64,000 nt of DNA from Ochotona curzoniae (GCF_017591425.1 NW_024466307.1:124001-188000), one strand, 5' to 3'; shown: positions 37,559 to 49,335, counted from the stretch's first letter. Numbers and translations are program-made. Notes: generated from the letters alone by a model not told the origin.

Positions 37559-37878
37559 GGGCCAGTCTGGTGGCTCAACAAGTTAGTCCTACACCTGTAA
37601 GCACCAGCATCCCATATGGGCACGGGTTTGTGTCCTGGCTTCTCCTCTTCAGATCCAGCTCCCAGCTTGCAGACTAGGAAAACACAAGAGGATGGCCCAA
37701 GTCCTTGGGACCCTGCACCCACGTGGTAGACCCGCAGGAAGCTCCTGGCTTCAGATCGGCTTAGCTGTGGCTGTTGTGGCTACTTGAGGGGTGAACCAGC
37801 AGACAGAAGATCTTTTGTCTCTATTTCTCTCTGTAACTCTGCCTTTCCAATAAAAACAAAATAAATTTTTAAAAAAAC
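37559..37878 (+). mobile_element. Full-length C-type SINE
   Basis: 14-bp duplications cttcttaagagaca (37545-37558) and cttctgaagagaca (37879-37892) differ by one base. Confidence 0.88.
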
Positions 37879-38385
37879 CTTCTGAAGAGACAACATGCAG
37901 TGTTTACTCTCATGATTAATTACCATTTGCTCACACATTAATGTGCATAAAAACTGCAAAACAGCTTGCCTGTGAATTCTCAGGAGGTGTTCAAGAATTT
38001 ATTTCCCTGTTGGTACTATGTTTTTCACATCTCCAGAAAATCCATTTGCTGAAACTAACAGGATTACCAAGTGTTTGTTTTATTTTCACTTCAAGCTATA
38101 CAAATTTTATTTTTAACATAAAATTTTAAGAACAAATAGACAGCTGGGTTTTATCTCAGGGTTGTGGGATAAATGGCAAAGAAACAAAAGAAAAGTGTAG
38201 ACTTTCTTTTAGGTGCATTATATCAAAAAATAATTCTCTAAGAAAATGAGATATTTCCCAAATAAAAAAGTTCTTTAGAGATTCAGAACATAAGACAGAA
38301 AGTGAGTTCAGCATGATTCTTAGCACAGGAAGTACCAGAGAGCTCGGGTACTTACCTACCCACCATACCCAGTCCAGGCTCTGAT

Positions 38386-39220
38386 GTACTCCCTCAGCAC
38401 CAGGACTCCCTAAGGACTCCCCAGTACCAGGACTCCATCAGGACTCCCCAGTACCAGGACTCCCCAGCACCAGGACTCCCCAGCACCAGGACCCTCTCAG
38501 TACCAGGACTCCCCAGCACCAGGACTCCCCAGCACCAGGACCCTCTCAGTACCAGGACTCCCCAGCACCAGGACTCCCCAGCACCAGGACCCTCTCAGTA
38601 CCAGGCCTCCCTCAGCACCAGGACTCCATCAGGACTCCCCAGCACCAGGACTCCATCAGGACTCCCCAGCACCAGGACTCCCCAGCACCAGGACCCTCTC
38701 AGTACCAGGACCCTCTCAGTACCAGGACTCCCCAGCACCAGGACTCCCCAGCACCAGGAGTCCCCAGCACCAGGACCCTCTCAGTACCAGGACTCCCCAG
38801 CACCAGGACCCTCTCAGTACCAGGACTCCCTCAGCACCAGGACTCCATCAGGACTCCCTCAGTACCAGGACTCCCCAGCACCAGGACTCCCCAGCACCAG
38901 GAGTCCCCAGCACCAGGACCCTCTCAGTACCAGGACTCCCCAGCACCAGGACTCCCCAGCACCAGGACCCTCTCAGTACCAGGACTCCCTCAGCACCAGG
39001 ACTCCATCAGGACTCCCTCAGTACCAGGACTCCCTCAGCACCAGGACTCCCTCAGGACTCCCCAGCACCAGGACTCCCCAGCACCAGGACTCCCTCAGGA
39101 CTCCCCAGCACCAGGACTCCCTCAGGACTCCCTCAGCACCAGGACTCCCTCAGGACTCCCCAGCACCAGGACTCCCCAGCACCAGGACTCCCTCAGGACT
39201 CCCCAGCACCAGGACTCCCT
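38386..39220. repeat. Minisatellite, 16-17-bp units with higher-order pattern
   Basis: About 50 units built from 'actccccagcaccagg' (16) and 'accctctcagtaccagg' (17), plus short 'actccatcagg' or 'actccctcagg' variants. Blocks of several units recur, showing unequal exchange. Located in an ANKRD31 intron. Confidence 0.95.
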
Positions 39221-39844
39221 GCTCCTGCTTGTGCATACCTCACTCAGGGCCACAAGCCTAGCCACCTGCTCCTCTTCCCTCTCCTTCACTCCCCTCCTCT
39301 GCACCTGAAAGCACACATAGCAGCCCCACCTCACTGCCAAGAGAGCAGCCAAATTCTTCACCTGCAAGGATCCTTTCCTGGGCTTTCACACCAGTGAGCT
39401 GTCTGTGCCATTAGAATAGTTATCTTAGTTTTCATACTGCAACTGTTTCACAAAATGGCCTTTTTCCTGTGGGAAATCTTTCCTTGCACAAGACTGAGGC
39501 TTTGCATCCACTCACAAAGGGGGCAGATAATATTGCAGGCTCTTCTTTAGTCCAGGGCAACCATTCCCACAGAAAGCTCAGTTCTCTCTGTGCCGCTGTG
39601 CCAGAAGCAGAACACAGTGCAGAGGACGGCCAAGGGAGGCTCCAGGCCCTGTTCCATAACTCACTGGCCTTGAGGCTAACCAGGTAACAGAACCTGCTGA
39701 AAGTCTGCTTTCATCTGTAAACTGGGTAACAGCTGATCTTGCTGCCTGAGAAGGCTGTTGTGTACAAGTGCCTGTGAGCCACACAGCACTGCCTGAGTCC
39801 TAGAACCTGCTGGTAGGCAGGATCTTTCAAACACCTAGCCCTTG

Positions 39845-40090
39845 GTGGCCAGCACTGTGACACAGCAGGTTAAGCTGCCACCTCTGATGCTGACATCCTA
39901 TTTGGTTGCCAGTTCAGTTTGCTTCCATGGCAGCAGCACATGGCCCAAGGATCTGGGTCTCTGCCACCTACAAGCAAGACCCAGTTGGAGTTCAAGGCTC
40001 TTGCCCTCAGGCTGGCCCAGCCTCAACCATTTTGTTACACAGGCTTGATCTCTGTCCCACTCTCTGCCTTTCAAGTAAGTAAAATAAAGG
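39845..40090 (+). mobile_element. Diverged C-type SINE
   Basis: Head 'ggccagcactgtgacacagc', tail 'tgcctttcaagtaagtaaaa'. It ends about 100 bp short of an ANKRD31 exon. Confidence 0.65.
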
Positions 40091-40186
40091 ACCACACTAT
40101 TTGAATAGGTAGTTAAATTTAAGAATAATTATAAAATAAACAGGAGGAAAGAAGGGAGGGAGGGAGAAAGGAGAGCTCTGACTCAC

Positions 40187-40327
40187 CTTGCTCCAAACGT
40201 AATTCCAGGTCACATAACTGTCACCTCCCACAAGATCCTTGATCCAGCTAACGGGGTTTTGATAAATCTGACCACTTTCAACTTTAATTTTACCATTCAC
40301 TAAAATGCTGGCTTTGTGGGTAGTCTC
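40187..40327 (-). CDS. ANKRD31: ANKRD31 exon: core of the RAMA domain
   Basis: Phase 0 in and out, 47 codons. The acceptor is TTTTTCACTTCAG|GAG and the donor AGCAAG|GTGAGT. The peptide holds the best-conserved part of the RAMA fold, for example SILVNGKIKVESG, QNPVSWIKDLVGG and YVTWNYVWSK. The tryptophan-rich W..W..V end matches the family pattern as I recall it. RAMA modules are thought to recognise nucleic acid or protein partners; no function in ANKRD31 is proven from sequence. Confidence 0.92.
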
Positions 40328-40991
40328 CTGAAGTGAAAAATAAAAAAATTAAAAATATCTGAAATATATAGACTTTTGCATTTGGCTATGATAAAGAATC
40401 AGGACCACAGTTACTCTAACACCGGATATAACCAAAAGCGGATTAATTGTAAGCATCAGACAAAAACTACAGTGAGCCCGGAAACAAAAGTATAATGGGA
40501 AAACCCTACACTCATCCCAGCTTCCCACCTTGAGGGCATCCCCAGGCCAAAAGGGGGACCCCAGCACAGCACCCAGGTAGGTAGTAGGAAGAGCTGCAGC
40601 GGGGAAGGTCAGAAAGGGAGAGCTTTGTGACTGGGTTCTCTTGAGTAGTGAGTGTGTTTGAGTGTGCAGTAACCAAGGATGGTGCCACCTGACAGAATTA
40701 GAGGAACTTGGGCAGGGCTCCCCCAAGGCAGGGAGTGGTGCTGTGCCCACCAGTCAGACTGAGGAGCCTTCCGAGCCAACGGGGAATTGGTAAGGTGCTC
40801 AGAGGAGTCCTGCCCCACTAAAGTCAACACTGAACTAATCTTGCCTAACAAATCCCAAGCAAGACACAAAAGATCCAAACTGGTTCCAAAAATCTTAACT
40901 GTATTGTAAAACCGAAGATGTCAAACTATTTGTAATACACAAGATAAATTTCATAACTTCTGGGATCCAACAAAAAAATTAACAGACTTAG

Positions 40992-41620
40992 GAGCTGGTG
41001 TCTCGGTGCAGCAGATTAAATGGGACATCCCACACTGGAGTGCTGTCTGGAGTCCCGGCTGCTCCACATGGCATCCAGCTCCCTGCCGAGTGCGAAGATC
41101 AGCGGAAGGCAGCACAGGTAGTTTGGTTCCTGTCACCAGGGTGGGAGGCCCGGATGGAGTTTCAGGTTCCCAGTTTCTGCCTGGCTGAGCTCCGACTATT
41201 GAGGCCATTTAGGAAGCAAATCAGCAAATGGAAGATCTCTGTCACTCTGATTTTTTTTTAAAGATTTATTTTTATTATTTTTTTATTGGAAAGGCAGATA
41301 TACAGAGAGGAGAGACAGAGAGGAAGATCTTCCATCTGATGATTCACTCCCCAAGTGAGCGCAATGGCCAATGCTATGCCGATCCAAAGCCAGGAGCCTC
41401 TTCCAGGTCTCCCACGCTGGTGCAGGGTCCCAAAGCTTTGGGCCGTCCTCGACTGCTTTCCCGGGCCACAGGCAGGGAGCTGGAAGGGAAGCAGGGCTGC
41501 CAGGATAGAACCGGTGCCCATATGGGATTCCGGGCGTGCAAGGCGAGGACCTTAACCACTGCGCCACTGCGCCGGGCCCTGTCACTCTGATTTTTAAACA
41601 GGCAAATAAATCTTTTCTAA
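40992..41620 (+). mobile_element. Older SINE split by a younger one
   Basis: The plus-strand body (40992-41255, 'gagctggtgtctcggtgcag') resumes at 41596 ('aacaggcaaataaatctttt'). The gap is exactly the younger SINE plus one copy of the target repeat. Confidence 0.75.
41256..41578 (-). mobile_element. Young C-type SINE nested in an older SINE
   Basis: Perfect 17-bp duplication ctgtcactctgattttt at 41239-41255 and 41579-41595. Full length, opposite in orientation to its host SINE. Confidence 0.95.
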
Positions 41621-41814
41621 AAAGCCATATTAAAATAAAATAACAACAACAAAAAATAAATAAAAAACAAAACAAAAGCCACAGTAAAACAGAATCCATA
41701 CAAAGGAAATAAAGCAATGAACAGAAAATGACCGAGATGTGATGGAGATGTTAGAATTAGCAGACAGAAGCGTGAAGTTGCAGTCACACTCTTTAGGAAG
41801 TTAGGTGTTTGTTG

Positions 41815-42045
41815 GGGAGTGGTGTGTTAACTCACAGTCTGCAACACTGGCAATCCCAGCTGCTCCATGTCCAGTCCAGCTCCCTACTAACACACCTGGG
41901 GAAAGCAGTGGGAGGAGGCCCAGGGGCTCCAGCCCCTGCACGCACCTGGCAGCGCCTGAGGGAATGCCACACGTTGGGCTTCAGTCTGGCCTAGTTCGAG
42001 CTACTACATCCATCTGAGGAATAAACCAGCAGGTATAAGTTTGTT
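41815..42045 (+). mobile_element. Diverged C-type SINE with a microsatellite tail
   Basis: 'gggagtggtgtgttaactc', 'cccagctgctccatgtcc', 'gaataaaccagcaggtat'. The tail has become a (TATC)n tract. Confidence 0.6.
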
Positions 42046-42050
42046 CTCCT

Positions 42051-42104
42051 GATCGATCGATCTATCTATCTACCTACTTATCTATCTATCTATCCATCCT
42101 TCTG
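42051..42104. repeat. (TATC)n microsatellite
   Basis: GATCGATC followed by imperfect TATC/TACC/TATC repeats, on the end of a SINE tail. Confidence 0.85.
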
Positions 42105-42544
42105 TCCAGTAAGTTTGACTTTGAAAAAAAAATTTGTGGAAGATACAAAAAAGACTCAAATTTCCAGAGATGAAGATTATAATGTATAAGATGAAGAACA
42201 GCAGAATACACTGAAAGGGATTAATGACAAGATAAACATTACAAACAAAAGGATTAGTTAATATAAAGGTATAGCATGTAGAAATGAAACATACATACAA
42301 ATTTTTTAAATGAACAGAGCATCAATGAGTTCTGGAATTATCTCCAAACAGCATAGTATGGGTGTCACTGCAGTTCAAAACAGAAGGAGTAGAAAGGAAA
42401 GTATTGGGAAAAAATGAATGTTAAAATTTTCCCAAACTTGAGAAAATGAAAACCTAAAACTCCCAGAAGGTCAGCAACTCTCAGCATAAGAAACACGAAA
42501 AAAAAAAAAGGAAAATCACTTCAGTATTCATTATAGTCAAAAGA

Positions 42545-42860
42545 GCTGGGCCTGGCCTTGTGACATACAGGCAAACAGCCACCTGCAATGGGAGCATCAC
42601 CCGTGGGCACGGGTTTGAGTTCCAGATGCTTGTGGTGGTACTCCACAGCCAAGGCTTACTGGGTTACACTTTGGGCTCTACAGGCTCTGTTCTGGTCCTT
42701 GCCCTTCTTGCCTGCTCCCATGCACCATTTGAGTTAACTGAATGCTTTGTACAGCCATACCACTCAAGTCAATTGGAGTGTGAGGGCTTAAAAACCCCTG
42801 ACTTCGGCCACATGGGACAGTGCCTTCAGAAGCATATCAGGAGATGCTGTTGCCAATATT
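42545..42860 (+). mobile_element. Old SINE-like sequence
   Basis: 'gggcctggccttgtgacat' head and 'gtgggcacgggtttgagttc' B-box region. The rest is decayed. Confidence 0.45.
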
Positions 42861-42893
42861 AGTTAATACTCTTCTTAAAAACCTACACTTCTG

Positions 42894-43203
42894 GGCCCGG
42901 CGCAGTGGCGCAAGTGGTTAAAGGTCCTCGCCTTGCACGCCCGGAATCCCATATGGGCGCCGGTTCTAATCCTGGCAGCCCTGCTTCCCTTCCAGCTCCC
43001 TGCCTGTGGCCTGGGAAAGCAGTCGAGGACGGCCCAAAGCTTTGGGAACCTGCACCAGCGTGGGAGACCCGGAAGAGTCTCCTGGCTTCGGATCGGCATA
43101 GTATCGGCCCGTTGTGCTCACTTGGGGAGTGAATCATCGGACGGAAGATCTTCCTCTCTGTATATCCGCCTTTCCAATAAAAAAATAATAAAAATAAATC
43201 TTT
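42894..43203 (+). mobile_element. Young full-length C-type SINE
   Basis: Perfect 17-bp duplication aaaaacctacacttctg at 42877-42893 and 43204-43220, with a near-consensus body. Confidence 0.95.
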
Positions 43204-43221
43204 AAAAACCTACACTTCTGC

Positions 43222-43470
43222 CTGGCATGATTGCTCTTTCTCACACTCCACAACAGCTCTACTTATGATTCAACTTCCTGTAAGTGTGCTTGGGGAATAC
43301 AGAACACGACCCCAGTACACATGTGGGAGACCCAGTAGAAGCTCCTAGCTCCTGGCTTCAGCTTGGCTCAGTCCTAGATATTGTGGACACTGGGGAGTGA
43401 AACAGCAGATGGAAGATCTCTCTACCTCTTTTTCTCTGTAACTTTGCCTTTCAAATGAAAAAACAACTGC
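43222..43470 (+). mobile_element. Diverged C-type SINE
   Basis: 'cacatgtgggagacccagta', 'ctggcttcagcttggctcag', tail 'tttgcctttcaaatgaaa'. Confidence 0.6.
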
Positions 43471-43617
43471 TTAAGACCAACAATAAAGAGAAAAACTTGA
43501 AAAGCAGCCAGAGGAGGGAAAAGTTCTTGCTTTTGGCAAGGAGCAAAAGTCAACAATGTTAGATTTCTGCCTGGAAACACCAGAAACACAGCATAGCACC
43601 ATCTCCAAGGTCCTCAA

Positions 43618-43725
43618 AAAACAAACAAACAAACAAACAAACAAAAAAACCTGCCAACCTAGGGCTCTACTAGGCAAACAAAACAAAACAAAACAAAACA
43701 AAACAAACAAAAACAAAAACAAAAA
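43618..43725. repeat. (CAAA)n and (AAAAC)n simple repeats
   Basis: (CAAA)n at 43618-43643 and (AAAAC)n at ~43676-43725, separated by ~35 bp. Confidence 0.85.
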
Positions 43726-43855
43726 TGGAGAGCCTGACTCCTGACCCCCATGGGTGAGACCCAAATGGAGCTCCTGGCTCCGAGAAGAGAACTCACTGAT
43801 GGAAGATCCATCTCTCTTCTTCTCTCTCTCTCCATCTTTTGAAGAAAATAAACAG
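43725..43855 (+). mobile_element. SINE 3' fragment
   Basis: 'cccatgggtgagacccaaat' to 'gaagaaaataaacagtcc'. Confidence 0.5.
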
Positions 43856-45158
43856 TCCTTTTGAATACAAAGATGAAATAAGCTTTCTGAGACTTGAAGA
43901 AGCCTAAGGGTTCTAACCAGCAGCCACCCCAGAAGTGTCAGAGGTCCCAGGTGGGAGTCAGCAATGGGATTTGCAGAAGGCAATCGAGCACTCGCACAAG
44001 AAAGCACACGGCAAAAAGTCCGCCTGGTTGTCCATTCTGTCCTTTAAAATCACTCAAACGACAACAGCAACATACGCGATGCTTATTACTTGGAGTGAAA
44101 ATAGAAGATATATGGAAACATTACTTTGATACTTGTACAATATGTGTGATGTGGTGTATGTAATATTAAAGGTAGGCTGATAAGTAAAACATATTACAAA
44201 TGTTAGAAGTACAATGAAAATAACAAAAAGAATTATAGTTAGTAAAGCAACAAAGGAGATACAATAGCAAAAAACTCAAAAGGAAACAAGGAATAAAGAA
44301 ATAGAAAATGCCATATGATGGATTTAAACCCAACTACCTCAGAACTAACATTAAATGGGAATTTTCCAGGACTGACTTCTGGCCTGAAAGCAACATGTAC
44401 TCATGGAAGCTCCACTTTGAAATACGACTTTCCCCAGGTGGATGGAACAGGCCGGCCCTCTCCTCACCCACTCAGTGAGGACCTGAGTGAGTTCTCTGAG
44501 ATTTACAGGCTGACCCAGGCCCCGGAATTCCTGTGGGGTAGGCCTCACTGGGAGAGGCCACTGTACTCAAGGCATGTGTATCAAGATGGGACACAGTGTT
44601 AAGTCAGGCAGTACCTGCACAGGCCACACTTCCAACACACAATGCCGAGTCCCCAGCCATGGCTCTAAGGGTGTGCAGCAAGGAAGCACCTACTTGACAA
44701 AACCCATAAAACAGGTTAAAAAGGGAGTCAGCAGGGCTTGCACCCAAACTGCTCCGACCTTCCCACTCAGCACGCTGAGGCAGGACCCGGTTGATGGCTG
44801 CTGCCTACAGGCTTGCTCTTTTTGATTAGATTGTTTACAAGTCACAAAACTCTGTAAATAATTGTAACAACATCTACATGATTTTCTAGTATTTCTATAT
44901 CACATAAGGTAATAAAAGAGGCACAGATGGAGTACGATTGTAAGGGCCCACATTTCTGTACCTATTCAAAGTTAATACAGTGTTAACTACTGAGCTGCTT
45001 CAGTCAAGTGAAGATGCATATTAAGCCCTAGAGCAGGTGATGCAGACATAGCTTGAAGAAGAAGCTAAACATGACACTGCAAAAAATATTCACATAATGT
45101 AAAAGAAAACAATAAGGGAAGTGCAGAGGAAAAAAAGATTTACTAAGATTCTCTTTCT

Positions 45159-45486
45159 GGGCCCAGTGCAGTAGCCTAGCAGCCAAAGTCCTTGCATGTG
45201 CCAGGATCCCATATGGGCACCAGTTCTAATCCCGGCCACTCCACTTCCCACCCAGCTCCCTGCTTGTGGCCCAAGAAAGCAGTTGAGGATGGCACAAAGC
45301 CTTGGGACCCTGCACCTATGTGGGAGACCCAGAAGAAGCTCCTGGCTCTTGGCTTTGGAATGGCTCAGTTCCAGCCACTGTAGCCATTTGGGGAGGAATT
45401 AGTGGATGGAATATCTTCCACTCTGTTTCTCCTCCTTTCTGTTATCTGACTTTCCAATAAAAATAATAAATAAATCTTTAACAAAG
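45159..45486 (+). mobile_element. Full-length C-type SINE
   Basis: From 'gggcccagtgcagtagcc' to 'aataataaataaatcttta'. No clean duplication was found. Confidence 0.85.
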
Positions 45487-45573
45487 CCATAGCAATAAAG
45501 TACTATACAAATGTGTAATCACACACCCATCTACACAAGATGCTACTACGGCTGAAACTAAAGAACTATTCAT

Positions 45574-45895
45574 AGGTCTGGCGCAATGTCTCAGTGGCTA
45601 AATCCTCGCCTTGCAAATACTGGGATCCCATATGTATACTGGTTCATGTCCCAGCTGCTTCTCTTTCCCTTCCAGCTCCCTGCTTGTGGCCTGGGAAAGC
45701 AGTCAATGATGGCCCAAAGCCTTAGGACCCTGTACTTGCATGGGAGACTTGGAGCAGGCTCCTGGCTCTTGGCTTCAGATCGCTCAGCTCCAGCCATGCA
45801 GCCACTTAGGGAGTGAAACAGCAGATGGAAAATCTTTCTCTCTGTCTCTCCTTCTCTCTGTAAATCTGTCTTTCCAATAAAAATAAAAACATTGG
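45574..45895 (+). mobile_element. Full-length C-type SINE
   Basis: From 'aggtctggcgcaatgtctca' to 'ccaataaaaataaaaaca'. Confidence 0.82.
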
Positions 45896-46738
45896 AAACT
45901 TGTTAAAAAGTTAAATAATACAGATGCTCCATTTCTAGGTATTTATTTTAAATCAAAGTCTGTGCAATACCAAGACTCACACATCAATATTCATAATAGC
46001 TTATACTTAATAGTCTGAGGTGAGTACTACTTACCACCAACACACTGGTTGACAGGCAAGAAATAGCAACATTGTGGGACTTGAGATTAAGCTACTAAGT
46101 GGGTCATACCATTCCATGCTGGAGCTCTAAACAGGAAGTACCTGAGTATCCAGAAAGGGGAAGAGCTGGAGAAAGGTCATTCCAATTAAATTGCACACAG
46201 TCTGGGTTTCTGTTGGCTTGGTCCATAAACAAGGAAGCAAGCAGGGACTCGGGAGTCCTACCATTCTAAATTCCTCTTTGTAAATGTGAATGTGAGGAGA
46301 CAGGAGAGGGTACTTCCTTTGTAGGGGTACCTAGCAGACACTCTTTCTCCAATATTGTCATGCATGCACCACAAGGCACATTTACCCAAACTCCAAGCCA
46401 CTCTTTTGGATGCTTCCACAGCATACTAGTCACTTCCAAGTCCCTGGAATGGAAGCCAGCACAATGTATTATTTCTACATTGCTCTCACATTCTTCTTGT
46501 TGCTACAGGACTAATTCTAGCATGAGGTGAGATGTATCAGGCAATTACAAAAGCACCATTTCACTTGTCAGGAACACAGTCAATGTGACCCTCCATCCAG
46601 AAAGCCCAGTCCCTTATCTCCCCAGTCAGAGCCACACTCCATCTCCCTCCTCAGAGCCAGAGGCCCATACTGCACGAGGCAACATGGACCCACTACCACA
46701 ATCACATGACCTTGAGAAAAAAATAATTAACATGATAC

Positions 46739-47636
46739 CTGTGTTTTGAATTCCAGAATGTTAACCCCTGGATGAATCCTTCCTAGAGACATCAGGTCTT
46801 TTATCTGCATACATTTCTTTTTGGGAGTTGTGCTGTGATGGAATGGCTTTCTGACGACTTCCTGTTGACCAGCTCCAGAAGAGGAGGCATGGCTATGTGG
46901 AGTTGCAAGTGGTGGTTTACCAGATGGACCTACTGGGTGCACAGCATGGCTGCCTGAGAGGACAGCACCCTGGTGCACAGGGTACTTGGGGACCATTCTA
47001 GGGTGCTGCTGGGAGGCAACTTTCCTGTTTTGTTGCTGCAGACTGTCAACAGAAAGGTCTTCACCTGATGTGGCAGTGAGCAGACAGACATCTGTGGGTT
47101 CTGCAGAAGGCCTGCAGCGTCCACGCCCATCAGCTGCAGTCTCTGTGGAATTGTTCTCTCTGTGTGAAGATTCCACATCTGCAGTAGCAGCAGGTTGGGA
47201 CGATGGCTTAGTCTTCTCAGTGCTGTCAGGATATCTGGACTTCGCTAACCCATCCAAAACTCGGTCACTGGAAAACTGCTCAGCATTTGCCTTGTTTTCA
47301 AATACGTTTTCTCTGCTCATCACCTCCACCTCTGCACACAAACTGGTGTTCTGGCTGTCACTCCAAGTTTCAAGGGTATCAGGACAGGGGGCAGCTGACT
47401 GGGGCCACACAGAATTTTCCAGACTGGTAAGCTGCTGGAGATCCCCCTCACTGGAGATTTTTGAGGTCGGTTTCCTTACAGCAAAACCAGGCAGCAAGGC
47501 ACTGTTCTTACAGTTTTGAATTTTCAGGCTTATTTCCTTCTGTTTTTTGGCCACAGCTAAGAGGTCCTTCTGTCTCGTGGCCAAGTTGGTCAGCTGTTCT
47601 CTCAGAACTCCCTGCTTAAATGACTCTATGGATACC
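46739..47636 (-). CDS. ANKRD31: ANKRD31 large exon: end of coiled coil, variable linker, start of RAMA domain
   Basis: Phase 2 in, phase 0 out: AG plus 898 nt = 300 codons. The acceptor is TTGCTTCCTGTAG|GG and the donor AAACACAG|GTATCA. The first ~45 residues (VSIESFKQGVLREQLTNL ...) finish the coiled coil. A long low-complexity stretch rich in S, T, Q, P and N follows, typical of the fast-evolving middle of this protein. The last 24 codons include KDLMSLGRIHPG, the start of the RAMA domain (restriction enzyme adenine methylase associated), which is split by the next intron. The frame is fully open with no damage. The role of the linker is unknown. Confidence 0.93.
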
Positions 47637-47700
47637 CTACAGGAAGCAAGAGAAAAAAGGACAAACACATAAGCAGTGGATTCTGTTTTTAGAGGTCATT

Positions 47701-47936
47701 TAGGTGTCTGATTCTGTTTCAATTGTAAGTGGCTTTGAGGACACCAAGGGTGCTAGCTACACAGGACGTCCCCTTTGAAAGGGGGCGGAACCCATACACG
47801 AGGCGCGGAGTCCTGCACAAAGAGGCAGAGTCATGCATAAAAGGGCGGGGCCCCGCACGGGAGGGGCAGAGTCCTGTATATAAGGAGGCCTTTGCCAATC
47901 TTAGGCTTTGACAATGCATCTGCTTGGATTTATTTT
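47701..47936 (+). mobile_element. Promoter-like repeat block, possible solo LTR or retroposed fragment
   Basis: Intronic block between a 9-bp direct repeat, gaggtcatt (47692-47700 and 47937-47945). Inside are about four ~21-23-bp units of the type 'gcggagtcctgcacaaag', GC boxes (gggcggggcc at ~47845) and a TATA-like word (tgtatataagga at ~47875). LTRs often look like this, but no clear TG...CA ends or primer site are seen and the duplication is longer than usual for an LTR element. Confidence 0.4.
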
Positions 47937-48133
47937 GAGGTCATTATTTGTCAGCCATGAGAAAAAAGGTCATTTATGTAGATCTCTACCAGTCTGTGAT
48001 CAGGAGGACAGTATCCTGCTTCAGTGGGAAAGTTAAACTGAGGAATCTGGAAGGCAAAATGGGAGTAAACTCCTTCAGTCCCTTCCCCAAATGATTCCTG
48101 TAGTTGCACTTGAAGCCTGCACTGAGACACGTG

Positions 48134-48249
48134 GTGTCCTGGCGACTGCCCACAGCAGCCGCGTCCTGGCGACTGCCTACGGCAGCCACATCCTGGTGAC
48201 TGCCCACACCAGTGGTGTCCTGGCGACTGCCCACACCAGCCGTGTCCTG
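48134..48249. repeat. 27-bp tandem repeat, 4.3 copies
   Basis: Units start at 48134, 48161, 48188 and 48215 ('gtgtcctggcgactgcccac' + 7), with 1-5 differences between copies. 27 is a multiple of three. It is in an ANKRD31 intron. Confidence 0.92.
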
Positions 48250-48449
48250 ATGTCAGACACATGCCCCAGGCTCTTTAAGATACAGCAGGAAACAGGAGAC
48301 AGTACCATCTTTGGGCTATGACACTGGGAAATCAAGACTTCCTGGGCCTCAGGACCTACTTATGCTCAAGAATTACCAAGAAACTCAACAAGTAGCTTTC
48401 CTTCGTGCCGACTGTATCTATCAATATTCACTGTTTCAGAAATTAATGC

Positions 48450-48650
48450 TGAGAATGTTTTAAAATATTTTTTAAAATAATTCCTATTGGGAAAGCAAAT
48501 TTACAGAGAGAAGCAGAGACAGGGAGAAAGATCTTCCAAACACTGGTTCACTCCCAAGTGGCTACAATGGCCAGAGCTGAGCTAATCTAAAATCAGGAGC
48601 CAGGAGCCTCCTCAGGGTCTCCCACATGGGTGCAGGGTCCCAACACAATA
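48450..48650 (-). mobile_element. C-type SINE lacking its head
   Basis: The antisense tail and body are present, ending at 'catgggtgcagggtcccaac'. The tRNA-like head is missing (5' truncation). Confidence 0.7.
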
Positions 48651-49009
48651 GTACATAGTTGTTTCTTTCTGAACCATCCAACTTTCATTTTGTGCTGCCA
48701 GTTGTTTGCTGATTTTCCCACTTATATATACTCTTGTTAATGCTTACTCTGCTTGGAATTTGATATCAACAGCTCTAAACTTTGATAGGAAAGTGAAGTG
48801 CATTTCCTATTGCTTTTTCATGAAACCTCAGATCATAAAGACCACTTCAGGAGCATCTGTGAAGTTAAACATGTTTTTACAACATATTTAATGGTGTGTT
48901 TTACTGTTTTTGCATGTGTGGAGTATTTTTCAAAGAATGCATAATGTTATCATTACTCTAAGGGCTAATGGAATGGGTACATTTGTATTTTAGCTTTTAG
49001 AAATCTCTT

Positions 49010-49335
49010 GGGCCCAGCATGATGGCTCAGTGGCTAAATCCTCCCCTTGCAAGTGCTGGGAGCCCATATGGGTACCAGTACATTTCCTGGCTGCTTCACT
49101 TCCCTCCAGCTCCCTGCCTGTGGCCTGAAAAAACAGTTGAGAACAGCCCAAAGCCTTGGTACCCTGTACCTGCATGGCAGGCCCAGAAGAAGCTACTGGC
49201 TTTGGATCAGCTCAGTGTTGTAGCCACTTGGAGAGTGAACCAGCACACAGAAGGTCTTTCTCTCTACATCTCCTTCACTCTGTATATCTGCCTTTGTAAT
49301 AAAAGTAAATAAATCAATCTTTAAAAAACTAAATA
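49010..49335 (+). mobile_element. Full-length C-type SINE
   Basis: From 'gggcccagcatgatggctca' to 'aataaatcaatctttaaa'. Confidence 0.82.

Larger units (their letters stand above)
41700..44340 (+). mobile_element. Scattered HAL1/L1M-type remnants broken by SINEs
   Basis: Pieces at about 41700-41800, 42380-42490, 43475-43610 and 44300-44340 read like successive parts of a HAL1-type element ('gaaaaacttgaaaagcagcc', 'aaattttcccaaacttgag', 'aaacccaactacctcagaac'). They are separated by younger SINEs and simple repeats. Exact limits cannot be set by eye. Confidence 0.5.

Noticed and set aside
35505..39220. Direct repeats at 35.5 and 38.4-39.2 kb considered as CRISPR-like arrays.
   Set aside because: Units are contiguous without unique spacers, and the host is a mammal. 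These are minisatellites.
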